The translations under genes and the position numbers were made by a program. A stretch of DNA of 35,714 nt from a virus. Under the pieces are notes generated by a model. The model was not told the origin of the DNA. It made no database searches and saw only the letters and a program-made list of their open reading frames with translations. The stretch is from positions 1 through 35,714 of IMG/VR virus record IMGVR_UViG_3300017752_000064. One strand, written 5' to 3'. This document shows, one piece after another, positions 21,190 to 30,414 of this stretch (within the stretch, counting starts at the first letter, position 1; each line of letters begins with the position of its first letter).

Positions 21190-24100
21190 TAGTAGCCTCC
21201 TCCGCCACTGCCTGAACTACTTGAACTACTTGAACTACTTGAACTACTTGAACTACTTGAACTACTTGAACTGCTTGTGCTTGTTGATGTATCTGTGCTA
21301 TTTGTTGCTATATAGTTAGAACTTTGAATACCAGTATTTGTATTTCCGCCGTTTGTTTCTATTGTGCCTGTCGCGCTAATTTTTGTTGCTGTCACAGCAT
21401 CAATAATTTCTAAATTATCTACTGTTGCTGCACTAATAAACACTTCGTCAACTTCAGATTTAATTTCGTATAATGCGCCAAAAGATTGTGACACCTGTGC
21501 AGGCACAATTAAAAATGTAACTATATCAGGCGACAATTCATTCATTACATAAGTTGATAATTCTGAGAAGTAAAATGTTTCTCCGAACTCCCAGTTCTCT
21601 AGTGCAAAGAATTGATTAATTGCACTAATTACTCTACTTTTTATATCATTATCGTTTAAAACTAGATCAGGATTTTTTACAATTTTAAAAGATGCTTGTA
21701 AATCTAAACTAGCTTTATTACCAAATAGTATTTTATATTTTACCGGATGATATATAACTTCGTCACTCAATGATTTGATTTTATTAATTTCAGTTCCGTA
21801 AGATTGGAATAGGCTATCGCTTGAAGGTGACAGCGGCTTAGATGTAATAGTTCCATCAATATATTGTCTAAATTTAGTATCATATGATCTTGTTAACAAA
21901 TATGTATCTATTATATTACTTGAACTAGGATCTATACGTGTGTTATCATCAGCTGCATGTATATACTGGAATTTTATTTTATCTCTTCCAATATAAGCTC
22001 TATAATTTGTTACAAGTTCTAAACGTCCTAGAGTTGAATTATATCTGTTAAACACTTCGCTATCTATAAAATAAAATACTTGATTATCAGTATAAGCACT
22101 TAATGCTCCTACTTCATCGACATTCTGTTTGGTAATAATTTTTTCTATATTGTTATCAACATAATTATAATCATCAACACCGTCAGTAGTTTGTATTTTT
22201 TTCTGGAATATATATTTGGTTGTAGGATTAGTGTCTTCGTCTACTATTACATCAAATATTTCTGGATCGTCAACTACTCCATCATCGTCATCATCAAAAA
22301 ATGTTACTTCAACTTTTTTACTATTCACATAGCCTTCTGCATCTCTATATTCTTGTGTTATTTCCCAATCCATGTCTACTGTAAAACTGTTTACGCTATC
22401 AGGTTTATTATTGTTATTTAAAACTGTAATCTTATCCTTAACAATTTTACCGGTAAGACTATTGTAAATTTTGTCGCTACTATCAAAGTAAAATCTTATT
22501 TCTTGGTCGCTTTCAAAAACATATCTACTTCCTTTTGATTCAATAGTATATGTCTCGCCATCATTTGTAAATTTAAGCAACCAACTAGCATCTAATTGTT
22601 GATTAGTATTGTCGCCGGTTTTACCAGTGTTAAATGCTCCATTTGCATTAAGATTATTTTCTGTTATTACACGCCATTGTCCTAGATTAGTATCAAATCT
22701 TAGTCCAAAAGTTTTGTATGCAAATATTTGGTCAATAATTTGTACTTTAACATCTGCTTCTAAGTTCTGAGCAAGGAATGGTTTTATTTCAACTAGTTGA
22801 GCTGTGCTAGGTATGACATCATTGAATACTATAGGACCTGCGCCTGTATCTGAAACTAATGTCCCATTGCCGTCTACACTTACAACTTTAACCCATTTAT
22901 AAGTTCTTGAATTTAGATGATCAGCAGGACCATCCATTAAAGTTCCATCTGGCATGAAATGCTTGCCTGTTGGTGCAACAAATTTTAAACTTGTGCCAGG
23001 ACGTATTAATTTAAGTATACTTGTTGTAAATGTTCCTAATAATTGTTTTATACCATTTACGTTTTGTAAATAACCTGTGCTTATATTTGTATCAGAAGTT
23101 GATTGAACCCAAGTTATATTCAAATCGTTTGTATCAACTTTGGGGAATTTTACAAAATAATAATTTCTCATTGCTTTACTAGATAGTATAGGTTCTATAT
23201 TATTCAGTATTACACCAGACACATCCGTTTGAGTTAAAAATGTAAATTTATTTTTGTTTGTAATAATTTCTTTATAAATTATTCCATCAATACCAAATAA
23301 ATTAGTTTTACTATATTTTCCTGTTGCATCTAATAAGTCAAAATATCTACTTATTCCGCTTGCAATTCTGTTCACGGATTTGGTTTTTATTACTTCTTGA
23401 CTAATGCTTAATGGACCAATTTGATAGTCTTCGCCTGTGACTAATCTATTTTGTGTGTAATAAGTTGCAGGAGCACGTTGTCGTATATTAGCATTAGTTT
23501 CAGAAACTGTTGCATTGTCTACTGTACTTTGTAGGCTATATGTAATGCTAATTGTTTCTACTTTTCCTACCTTTGAGGCATAATTAATATCAATACTAAT
23601 GCCACGCATATCTTTAGGGTCAACTACAAGTCTTGCATTTTTACTTGTTCTATAGTAAACTCTGAAATTTCCTTGCGGTAAATTTCCAAAGACACCGTCT
23701 GAAAATATTAAACTTACTCTATCATCAATACGAGTTAAAACACTAAAAATATTTCTAATATTTTTAGACAGGCTGTTATAGATAACATTGTTACCTTCTG
23801 TCGCTTCAACCTTTGTCCATTGTTCTATTTCTTTTCCGAAACTATCTAATTTGTAAAGCCATAAATCAGTGTTATTAACATTTGTTGCATCTACTGCAAC
23901 TGTCTGATTAGTGCTTGGATTACTTACATTAAATGTTCCTTGGTCCAAAGTACCTTGTCTAAAATGACAGAAAAATCCTGTGTTACTACTTGCTGGTCCG
24001 CGACCGTCATCTCTATATAAGAATGCAAAGTTGTTTCCTGGGAATGGAGCTTCTTCTAAAATAGTGCCATCAGATATATCAGTAGAAACTACTTCAAATC

Positions 24101-24731
24101 TTGTGGTTGATCCGTCTACCGATTTTGAAAAACTAAAAGCAGGCACATCTGAGTTTGTACTATTAAATCTATACTGTTGAGTTGGTATTCCGTTAACATT
24201 ATCTTTTTTAATAGGTCTGCCAAAAGTTCCGTTAACCGGAAGTGCAGCATTAAGCACCTTTGTAAACTGCTCGTTCCAATCTGGATTGGAAGGATCATTC
24301 CATAAAATTGTTTGTCCTTCTAAGTTAGTGTTGTTACTGTCAAAAAGTGTTTCAGTTGTACTTACACTTTCAATTTTTAGTAAGCCATTTGCAGCAATAT
24401 TTCTTTTTGGATTATATGATAACAGCCTTGCAAGACGTAAAACACTTTCTCTGCGTTCTGCTGTTTCTAGAAAATTTTCTCTAGCATTTAAATCAACTCT
24501 AAATGCTAAATTTTGTCCTAAAAATGCAATAAGATCTATAATAGCAAGGTACTCAGAACTTTCAATATAATCATTAAAGTCTTCTGGGTAATTTTCTCTA
24601 AGATAAGAGATCATTGTCCGACGTAAATTGTCGAAATCATAGCTTTGGAAATCAGCATTTTTATACGACTGATAAATGCGTTTCCAATCTTCTGCTACTA
24701 ATAATCTATTTTGTCTATCTGTTGACGACAT
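21189..24731 (-). CDS. gp6: Baseplate wedge subunit gp6 homologue (1180 aa)
   Basis: Residues about 55-120 align by eye with T4 gp6 (SSEYLAIIDLIAFLGQNLAF, then LNARENFLETAERRESVLRLA, then YNPKRN). A second conserved block near the middle, NRLVTGEDYQIG, corresponds to T4 VTATDYDTF, and LIFSDGVFGNLPQGNFRVYY to the FYFGEGEI region, consistent with a baseplate-J-like fold. gp6 dimers form the inner ring of the baseplate wedge. At 1180 residues it is nearly twice T4 gp6 (about 660), with an acidic insert DDDDDGVVDDPEIFD. The C terminus is a long polyserine run ending GSGGGGY, encoded by a 9-bp tandem repeat. ATG at 24731 follows AGGAAG and a CTAAATA promoter; it is followed, with one base of overlap, by the giant gene. 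Confidence 0.88.
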   Translation of the reverse strand: MSSTDRQNRLLVAEDWKRIYQSYKNADFQSYDFDNLRRTMISYLRENYPEDFNDYIESSEYLAIIDLIAFLGQNLAFRVDLNARENFLETAERRESVLRLARLLSYNPKRNIAANGLLKIESVSTTETLFDSNNTNLEGQTILWNDPSNPDWNEQFTKVLNAALPVNGTFGRPIKKDNVNGIPTQQYRFNSTNSDVPAFSFSKSVDGSTTRFEVVSTDISDGTILEEAPFPGNNFAFLYRDDGRGPASSNTGFFCHFRQGTLDQGTFNVSNPSTNQTVAVDATNVNNTDLWLYKLDSFGKEIEQWTKVEATEGNNVIYNSLSKNIRNIFSVLTRIDDRVSLIFSDGVFGNLPQGNFRVYYRTSKNARLVVDPKDMRGISIDINYASKVGKVETISITYSLQSTVDNATVSETNANIRQRAPATYYTQNRLVTGEDYQIGPLSISQEVIKTKSVNRIASGISRYFDLLDATGKYSKTNLFGIDGIIYKEIITNKNKFTFLTQTDVSGVILNNIEPILSSKAMRNYYFVKFPKVDTNDLNITWVQSTSDTNISTGYLQNVNGIKQLLGTFTTSILKLIRPGTSLKFVAPTGKHFMPDGTLMDGPADHLNSRTYKWVKVVSVDGNGTLVSDTGAGPIVFNDVIPSTAQLVEIKPFLAQNLEADVKVQIIDQIFAYKTFGLRFDTNLGQWRVITENNLNANGAFNTGKTGDNTNQQLDASWLLKFTNDGETYTIESKGSRYVFESDQEIRFYFDSSDKIYNSLTGKIVKDKITVLNNNNKPDSVNSFTVDMDWEITQEYRDAEGYVNSKKVEVTFFDDDDDGVVDDPEIFDVIVDEDTNPTTKYIFQKKIQTTDGVDDYNYVDNNIEKIITKQNVDEVGALSAYTDNQVFYFIDSEVFNRYNSTLGRLELVTNYRAYIGRDKIKFQYIHAADDNTRIDPSSSNIIDTYLLTRSYDTKFRQYIDGTITSKPLSPSSDSLFQSYGTEINKIKSLSDEVIYHPVKYKILFGNKASLDLQASFKIVKNPDLVLNDNDIKSRVISAINQFFALENWEFGETFYFSELSTYVMNELSPDIVTFLIVPAQVSQSFGALYEIKSEVDEVFISAATVDNLEIIDAVTATKISATGTIETNGGNTNTGIQSSNYIATNSTDTSTSTSSSSSSSSSSSSSSSSSSSSSGSGGGGY
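21213..21275 (-). repeat. 9-bp tandem repeat encoding polyserine in the gp6 C terminus
   Basis: Six perfect copies of TGAACTACT (plus strand) followed by one variant TGAACTGCT. Read on the minus strand each unit is AGT AGT TCA, giving 21 of the serines in the gp6 tail. Unit length is a multiple of three, so gain or loss of copies changes linker length without a frameshift. Confidence 0.95.
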
Positions 24732-24750
24732 GGCTCTTCCTTCTATACAG

Positions 24751-24757
24751 TATTTAG
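24751..24757 (-). promoter_or_regulatory. Late promoter (CTAAATA) before gp6
   Basis: Minus strand reads CTAAATA 19 nt upstream of the gp6 ATG, followed by the ribosome-binding AGGAAG. It lies in the 51-bp gap between gp25 and gp6, the largest gap in the tail block, which supports a new transcript start for gp6 and the giant gene. Confidence 0.65.
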
Positions 24758-24782
24758 CTTATTGAGTAATGTGCGTATATTA

Positions 24783-25235
24783 TTATGTATTCAAAAAGCC
24801 GTTATTTTGGTCAAATGTTAATTTCATGTTTTCTGAAATATTATAAGGAAGATACGTAAGACTTACTTCTATTTGCAGTCCACTTTCGTACTGGTCAACT
24901 GTTATATTGTTTACTTTTACTCTTGGATCATAATTAACAATGTTTGACACATTTTCAATAATAGCATTTTTCATATCGCCAGTAAAAGGTTCAAAAAGTG
25001 CGTCCCATATAATAGTTCCAAATTCTGGATCACTTAATTTTTCGCCTTGTCTTATATGAAAATGATTTAGAATATCCTGTTTTATCAATGAAAGATCGTA
25101 TAACACCTTAGATGAATTACCCTCATTAACTGTACTAATACCTCTATAAGTACGCGATCCTGGGGCAGATGTGCTTTTACTCTTTTTTCCTGGCACACTA
25201 ATTTGTTTATAAAGTTGTTTTTCTAAATTGCTCAT
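24783..25235 (-). CDS. gp25: Baseplate wedge subunit gp25 (150 aa)
   Basis: Clear GPW/gp25 family protein: RQGEKLSDPEFGTIIWDALFE (about residues 70-90), then a helix and DPRVKVNNITVD, then beta strands ending LTFDQNNGF. In T4 and related contractile systems gp25 sits in the inner wedge core and is linked to sheath nucleation. Length is close to T4 gp25 (132). The N-terminal 45 residues are basic and low-complexity (KKSKSTSAPGSR), probably an extension. The ATG at 25235 has no Shine-Dalgarno at ideal distance; an AAGGAAGG inside the last codons of the gp5 gene lies about 15 nt upstream, so coupling with gp5 translation is likely. Confidence 0.93.
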   Translation of the reverse strand: MSNLEKQLYKQISVPGKKSKSTSAPGSRTYRGISTVNEGNSSKVLYDLSLIKQDILNHFHIRQGEKLSDPEFGTIIWDALFEPFTGDMKNAIIENVSNIVNYDPRVKVNNITVDQYESGLQIEVSLTYLPYNISENMKLTFDQNNGFLNT

Positions 25236-25247
25236 AACGTATTTATA

Positions 25248-26624
25248 TTACCTTCCTTTACGGAATGTATCCGCTACTTTTTTATATTCTGCTTTAAAAT
25301 TATTTCCTGTTTCGTCTGCTGTATTTGCTGCTTCGGGATCAGCATCTGTTTTACTTGGTACAAATTCACCTGGATTTAAATTTTCATGTGACATCCACGG
25401 TTCGTGCTGTGGAGTACGCAAAGGTGTATCTGCTGTTTTTGCTGCCGGTCCGTTCATGTTTATGCCATCAGGTGCAGTTTCGGTGTGTGTTTTAGCACTA
25501 ATATGTGTGCCTTCACCTGCTGTGATTCTTCCATCTTTTCCAGCTGTCAAACTTATATTTCTTCCAGCTTTCATAATAATATCTCTACTTGCTGTAATGT
25601 TAAGATCATTTTTTGTATGTACACTTACACTATCGTTAGCAAAAATATCAATTTTACCTTGGGCAGTCATTTCTATCCAAGTAGACCCTTTAGCATTACC
25701 AATATAAATTAAATCTTCAGTGTTATGCATCAATATCTGATGCCCGGTTCTAGTACGCCATCTTGTTAGCTCATTGTGTGGTAAAGTAACATCTCCTACT
25801 TCATTCTTTTCTACACTAGAATATTCTGGTGGACCTGCTTTTGGACCGCTTGAAGGTGTTTTTCTTAGTAACATAGGATCGCCGTCATCCATTACAAAAG
25901 TAGTTCCTCCTAACCTATTAAAAGGAACTTGACTTCTACCAAAATTTTCTCCGTAATTTGCTGTTGGTTTTCCTTGTCGTCTATCAGCAGGTCCTGGAGT
26001 ACTCCAGCCAAAAACCATACTAGGAACTTCTCGTCTAGCACTAGTAGTAGTTGTACCGCGTGTAGTATCACCTGCTAAACCTTGATTATCTAATACATCA
26101 CAAGTATCCATGTCACAAGGTTTTATATATTTGGTAGGATCTCTGCCAGTTGCAGTTTCTAATGCTTTGTTGTATTCTCCTACCGGTTTTGGCGTAGTGT
26201 TATCTTCGCTGTTAAATGAAGTAGATGCTCTTCCGGGCACCATAAAATTCATATATTTGTCCTGTACACAACCAATCCAATATCCAAATCCATAACTTCC
26301 TTCCATAGCAAGGACAACTACCTTAGTTCCTACGTCCGGTGGTATAGCCCACATTCCGTAACTTTTTTGTGTGTTGTCAAAACCTGGATTAGGTTTCACT
26401 CCTTCTCTTGGCGTAACACCGTAAAAAGGACTTACATAATAACATGGAAGAAGATATCCGCTTCCGCCTTCAGGATTACCAGCATCGTTTAATTTTAATA
26501 TTTCTACTTCGATAGCTCCCATATATTCGCTATCTAAATGGTTTACAATCTTACCTATATAAGGTCCCGAGCCTTCCATCCAGTCGGGACGGTTTTGCCT
26601 TGTAAATTGATTCCTACTACTCAT
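25248..26624 (-). CDS. gp5: Baseplate hub/central spike gp5-like protein, no lysozyme domain seen (458 aa)
   Basis: Residues 1-140 look like the gp5/VgrG OB-fold: GPYIGKIVNHLDSEYMGAIEVEI, then a region with MWAIPPDVGTKVVVLAMEGS and YWIGCVQD. Residues about 305-390 have the alternating pattern of the triple-stranded beta-helix spike (WIEMTAQGKIDIFANDSVSV, NDLNITASRDIIMKAG). A HEPW motif near residue 407 precedes a disordered acidic tail. In T4, gp5 forms the membrane-piercing spike and contains an inserted lysozyme; here the segment between OB-fold and helix (about 140-300) shows no recognisable lysozyme catalytic pattern. ATG at 26624 follows AGGAT and starts 9 nt after the upstream stop. Confidence 0.85.
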   Translation of the reverse strand: MSSRNQFTRQNRPDWMEGSGPYIGKIVNHLDSEYMGAIEVEILKLNDAGNPEGGSGYLLPCYYVSPFYGVTPREGVKPNPGFDNTQKSYGMWAIPPDVGTKVVVLAMEGSYGFGYWIGCVQDKYMNFMVPGRASTSFNSEDNTTPKPVGEYNKALETATGRDPTKYIKPCDMDTCDVLDNQGLAGDTTRGTTTTSARREVPSMVFGWSTPGPADRRQGKPTANYGENFGRSQVPFNRLGGTTFVMDDGDPMLLRKTPSSGPKAGPPEYSSVEKNEVGDVTLPHNELTRWRTRTGHQILMHNTEDLIYIGNAKGSTWIEMTAQGKIDIFANDSVSVHTKNDLNITASRDIIMKAGRNISLTAGKDGRITAGEGTHISAKTHTETAPDGINMNGPAAKTADTPLRTPQHEPWMSHENLNPGEFVPSKTDADPEAANTADETGNNFKAEYKKVADTFRKGR

Positions 26625-26633
26625 TTAATAATC

Positions 26634-29171
26634 CTATATTTGGTCATTGCCGCCGAATTGATCTGAAGTGCCTGCGCCTTGTCCGGTGTTGGCATCTGCA
26701 GCATCATCGGCGTACTCAGTATAAATTTTGTTATCTTGTGTAGTAGGTTCACTATTAGTATCCCTACCTTCTTGATTACGCCGTCTAATTAATTTTAATT
26801 GTTGGTTAAATACTCCTCCGGATAACGTAGACATACAGAAAATAACCTGATATAATCCGCTAAATGCACCAACTGGCTTTGTTCCGTTTCCGGGAAATTC
26901 CATACTACCATCTTCGTTGTAATCTAACGGAGTTCTAAAATTTAAAATTAAGTCAACTTCACTACTTTGATAATCCATAGTACCATCTTTGGTCATGTTT
27001 ATTATCGGTGTTTCAGCAGCATTATAATTTCCCATACCACTATCTGTAATAAAATAAGGGTCTCCCCATATAGTCATATTTGCTGTGACTAAATCTACAT
27101 TACTGTTTACAATAGCATCATTAAAATCTCTAGCAATCGATTCTTTTGTGCGTTCTGGTAGGCCACCTTTTCCAGTGCCTCCTGGTTTAGAAACTTCTTT
27201 AGTTGTGCTGTTGCCACTGTTACTTAGATTGTTTGTATCTCCCGGTACAGGTTTATATGCAGGATGGCCTGGCGATATTCCAGGGCTTTGACTTTTCTCT
27301 TCTTTTGTTCCTGCTTTATTTTCGCCGCCAAATGGCATAATCGCTGTAAAAAATGCTTTGTCAAATTCAAGATTAAATTCTAACACATCATCGTTTTTGC
27401 CAGTGTATATGTAATCATATTGTTTACAAGCCTGTTTTTCTAGCTCTTTTATTCCCGGACTTGCTTTTGTAGGAGGCATGTATCTATTAATGTGAACTTT
27501 ATAGGGTACAACTCTAAATACATATAATTTTGGAAATTGTCCAGTTAAATCCATTTGTTCATAATTAGTAATATCGTATACATCAGTTTCTATCTTAAAC
27601 CAATTTACTAATCCATTACCATCCGGTTCAGCTTCTGCTACTTTTCTACCATAGTCACTCAGTATTATTATTTCTTCAATTATATCTTGTATTTTTGTAC
27701 CGCTTTTAAATGTTAAATCTCTACCTTTGTTGCTGATAGTTATGTTACCTCTTTTAAATACTCCTGTACCTATAGTTTTGTTTTGATTAGGCGGACCGCC
27801 TGTCTGTTTGGTCTCTTCAACAAACTTTGGTCTTCCAAACGGTTGCTTTCCTCCGTCAAGATACGATTCTATTAAATCAGATTTTCCTATGTCGTTTATA
27901 TTATCTGGATTCTGTGCATTTTCTCTTACTGCTTCGCCTATACCAGAACGTTTTACAACTATTCCTGCTAGTTTACTTAATTCTGCATCAAAATCTGCAG
28001 GAACATTACTATCTTCGTTACCAGTGATGCTTTGATATAATTTTAATTTTTCTGCATCAGTAATTTCTCGCTTCTCTCCCTCGCCTGCATTTAACTCTGG
28101 GTTGGTTGTAGCTTTACCAACTTCTGTGTCCTGTCCTAAAAGTTCTTCTTGAGCTGTGGCTCTTTGTGTAGGAAAAGTAATAATGTATTCATCTACTGCT
28201 TTGACTTGTTCTTTTTCTAATTTTTTCTGTTCATACTCGTTAAATGTAGACATCAAACTTTTAGCGCCACTCTGCAACAATTCTTCTACTGTTCTTCCAG
28301 TAATAGTAATATCTGTTTTTGTGCTTTGTACTTGATCTGCTAATCCTTGTTCGTGCCAAGGTATGGCCCTTACGTTGTAAACACTTCCTCCTTCGGTAAC
28401 ATTAAAATCTATATTGACCAGTTTAATAGGAAATATCCTACGGAGATTAGGTTTAGAAATATAATTTCCGTTATTGTCCCATCCTTTAAATTCTAATGTA
28501 AGGACATATGGTGCTTCAAGATAATTTTTGTATTCTGCTTGCACAGCTGCAACCTGAAGTGTTTGTAGAAACATCCCCATTGATAATGGTTCTGTAACCT
28601 TAAAGTCTATAGACACTGCATTAGTCTGTTTGGTTTTTGTATTATTACCGATAATTGCATTAGTTTCAAAATCATCAATATAATATTCTATACGTCCTTT
28701 TTTCTCAAAAATAGTTGTTGCTTTACCGGGTAAACCACCACCTGATCTAGTAATCATTATTTCAGGATCTCTTAGCCTATATGTTTTGTCTGGAAAATTA
28801 ACTTCATAGGTGTTTAAAACTCCTAGACCAAGCACATAATTATAACTAGCGAAATCACGTAATTCATTAGGAAAAGGAGGTCCAGCTGTGCTTGTTATTC
28901 CTATTAGATCTTGGAACTTTGCTAATTCAGCATTTTCGTATTGCAGTTGTGTTCTGTAATCTAAAGGTATGTTTAACTTAGGATCTACTGCGGCAGATAG
29001 TTTTTCTGATAGTGCGCCGTCAATCGAATCTGGAATAGCATTAACATTTATATTAGGCGAAGTAGCAAAAGCCTTAGCAACATTTCCGGCTGTAGTTTCA
29101 GCAAAATCTTGTACAGACTTGCCAGCTTTTGTAGCTCTATCAATTAAATTCTGAGGAGTTAATCTAGCCAT
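26634..29171 (-). CDS. Large virion/baseplate protein, probable hub component (845 aa)
   Basis: The ATG directly abuts the gp53 stop (TAA ATG), and it lies between gp53 and gp5. The N-terminal 90 residues are helical. Residues about 110-300 are beta-rich (YNYVLGLGVLNTYEVNFPD, then YVLTLEFKGWDNNGNYI, then FNVTEGGSVYNVRAIPWHEQ). Low-complexity Pro/Gly/Asn linkers follow. The last 170 residues contain MTIWGDPYFITDSGMGNYN, VDLILNFRTPLDYN and LYQVIFCMSTLSGGVFNQQL, then LIRRRNQ, a layout reminiscent of tail-hub proteins that end in a beta domain with a GxFxQxLxLxR strand. Neighbouring gp5 and the absence of another gp27 candidate in the window make a gp27-like hub role the best guess. I cannot prove homology from sequence alone. 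Confidence 0.65.
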   Translation of the reverse strand: MARLTPQNLIDRATKAGKSVQDFAETTAGNVAKAFATSPNINVNAIPDSIDGALSEKLSAAVDPKLNIPLDYRTQLQYENAELAKFQDLIGITSTAGPPFPNELRDFASYNYVLGLGVLNTYEVNFPDKTYRLRDPEIMITRSGGGLPGKATTIFEKKGRIEYYIDDFETNAIIGNNTKTKQTNAVSIDFKVTEPLSMGMFLQTLQVAAVQAEYKNYLEAPYVLTLEFKGWDNNGNYISKPNLRRIFPIKLVNIDFNVTEGGSVYNVRAIPWHEQGLADQVQSTKTDITITGRTVEELLQSGAKSLMSTFNEYEQKKLEKEQVKAVDEYIITFPTQRATAQEELLGQDTEVGKATTNPELNAGEGEKREITDAEKLKLYQSITGNEDSNVPADFDAELSKLAGIVVKRSGIGEAVRENAQNPDNINDIGKSDLIESYLDGGKQPFGRPKFVEETKQTGGPPNQNKTIGTGVFKRGNITISNKGRDLTFKSGTKIQDIIEEIIILSDYGRKVAEAEPDGNGLVNWFKIETDVYDITNYEQMDLTGQFPKLYVFRVVPYKVHINRYMPPTKASPGIKELEKQACKQYDYIYTGKNDDVLEFNLEFDKAFFTAIMPFGGENKAGTKEEKSQSPGISPGHPAYKPVPGDTNNLSNSGNSTTKEVSKPGGTGKGGLPERTKESIARDFNDAIVNSNVDLVTANMTIWGDPYFITDSGMGNYNAAETPIINMTKDGTMDYQSSEVDLILNFRTPLDYNEDGSMEFPGNGTKPVGAFSGLYQVIFCMSTLSGGVFNQQLKLIRRRNQEGRDTNSEPTTQDNKIYTEYADDAADANTGQGAGTSDQFGGNDQI

Positions 29172-29474
29172 TTAGATTCCTAGCAATCTTTTTAAATTGC
29201 CTCCTTTGGGTAAGAATATTTCAGTGCCAGCTTCAAAATCGTAAATAGGATCTTTTATTGTATTGATATTTCTTTGTGCAAAGACCCACCATAATTTATG
29301 ATCGCCGTATAAATCATAGGCAAGCAAATCTGGCCTATGTGTGTATTGCACTTGTATCACATACGGAATGTCATCTGACTCTGCAGGAATCGGACGTATT
29401 TTTAGTATATCAAGATACTGTCCATTTTTAGTGTTAGTATCTTTCCACGGACTGTTTGCTGTATATTTTGCCAT
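29172..29474 (-). CDS. gp53: Baseplate wedge subunit gp53 (100 aa)
   Basis: The central part, RPDLLAYDLYGDHKLWWVFA, aligns with T4 gp53 (RPEELANAIYGNPQLYWVLL), the family's hallmark LysM-like element; the C terminus, DFEAGTEIFLPKGGNLKRLL, resembles a second LysM-like strand. gp53 clamps the gp6-gp7-gp25 inner wedge in T4. T4 gp53 is about twice as long, so this is a compact form. The ATG overlaps the gp48-like stop by one base (TAATG), implying translational coupling. Confidence 0.9.
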   Translation of the reverse strand: MAKYTANSPWKDTNTKNGQYLDILKIRPIPAESDDIPYVIQVQYTHRPDLLAYDLYGDHKLWWVFAQRNINTIKDPIYDFEAGTEIFLPKGGNLKRLLGI

Positions 29475-30355
29475 TAAATAAATCCACCTCTACCAACATA
29501 TCCACCTTTAACAAACTGATCTAAACTAAATGACTCAACTGCACGTCTACTGTATATAGGCTGTACTGTTGCTTGAATGTTACTACGTGTAGGAACCCAA
29601 GCACCATTCGGTCCATAGCCTGGTACTTTTATATAATCTACATCAGCTCCGAGTTCGATAGCAAAACTTTGCACTATGACCGGAACATCCTTAAAAACAT
29701 AATCTCCATAACCGTTAAGTTTTACAACAGGTGGTGGAGCACCTACATTACTAGTTCTACCATAAGCCATTTTAGTTATACTTCTAAGATAATGAACAGC
29801 AGCTAACCAGTATTGTCCTTCGTAATTGTTTTCAACATAAAAGTCTCCTACAATACTAAATGCATCCACTTTAGAATTTTGATATGCAAAAAATGGATAA
29901 TTACTATGTACTGGCTGTATCTGACTGTAATTAGCCGAATGTGTAATATAAACTTGCGGAGTATAAGGCCATACTAAACCATCTGTATCGCCAAGCGGTC
30001 CTAACATAGATCCTCCAGCAAAGTTTTTAGGTAAGGATAACTTGACTCGCCAATCTGGATTTGCATCACCACTTGTAGCACTAACAAAATCAAACGCTTC
30101 TGGTTCAGCATCTGGTAAAAGTCCGAAAGACCTAAGTGCTTTGCCAAACCCTGTTGACTGTACAAAGTCTTCAACACGCTGTTTTGCACCAGAGGCTAAT
30201 CCTTTGATGTTTTCAGAACCAGCAAACGCTTCAATTGATGCTGCAGGATCTAAAGAACTACGTGCATTAGCGGCTCTTTGTGCTATTTGTGCAGGATTTG
30301 GAGGTGTTCCTCTGCCGCTATTGATTGGTCTACCATTGCTATCAGTTATTGCCAT
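29474..30355 (-). CDS. gp48: gp48-like baseplate tail-tube cap protein (293 aa)
   Basis: First gene of the leftward late block, with AAGGAAG 6 nt upstream of the ATG and a CTAAATA late promoter at 30379-30385. The N-terminal 80 residues are Ala/Gly/Pro-rich and probably flexible. The rest is a beta-rich domain (DWRVKLSLPKNFAGG, then PYTPQVYITHSANYS, then DAFSIVGDFYVENNYEGQYWLAAVHYLRSITKMAYG) ending in SFSLDQFVKGGYVGRGGFI. That ending resembles the closing helix-loop of T4 gp48 and gp54, which cap the baseplate and start the tail tube. Immediate linkage to gp53 matches the marine T4-like order. It could be gp54-like instead. Confidence 0.7.
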   Translation of the reverse strand: MAITDSNGRPINSGRGTPPNPAQIAQRAANARSSLDPAASIEAFAGSENIKGLASGAKQRVEDFVQSTGFGKALRSFGLLPDAEPEAFDFVSATSGDANPDWRVKLSLPKNFAGGSMLGPLGDTDGLVWPYTPQVYITHSANYSQIQPVHSNYPFFAYQNSKVDAFSIVGDFYVENNYEGQYWLAAVHYLRSITKMAYGRTSNVGAPPPVVKLNGYGDYVFKDVPVIVQSFAIELGADVDYIKVPGYGPNGAWVPTRSNIQATVQPIYSRRAVESFSLDQFVKGGYVGRGGFI

Positions 30356-30378
30356 AAAAAACTTCCTTTATTATAAAG

Positions 30379-30385
30379 TATTTAG
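30379..30385 (-). promoter_or_regulatory. Late promoter (CTAAATA) for the gp48-gp25 unit
   Basis: Minus strand reads CTAAATA, 23 nt before the gp48-like ATG, with AAGGAAG in between. It directly abuts the -35 box of the opposite-strand sigma-70-type promoter, so early and late transcription leave the same 82-bp region in opposite directions. Confidence 0.65.
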
Positions 30386-30414
30386 TTGACTTTATTAACA
30401 TAGTAGTTTATAAT
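30386..30414 (+). promoter_or_regulatory. Sigma-70-type promoter for gp55
   Basis: TTGACT (30386-30391), a 17-bp spacer, then a consensus TATAAT (30409-30414). The gp55 ATG is 24 nt past the -10 box, with GGAGA at 30429-30433. The near-consensus form suggests direct early reading by host RNA polymerase. Confidence 0.75.

Noticed and set aside
21213-21275. Tandem repeats as a possible CRISPR array
   Set aside because: Units are 9 bp, directly adjacent with no spacers, and are in frame coding serine in gp6.
25240-25247. Exact TATAAATA on the minus strand just before gp25
   Set aside because: It is only 4 nt from the gp25 ATG, whereas the other motif copies are 18-23 nt away; it would give a leaderless message. 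It may be chance in AT-rich sequence, so it is not listed as a promoter.
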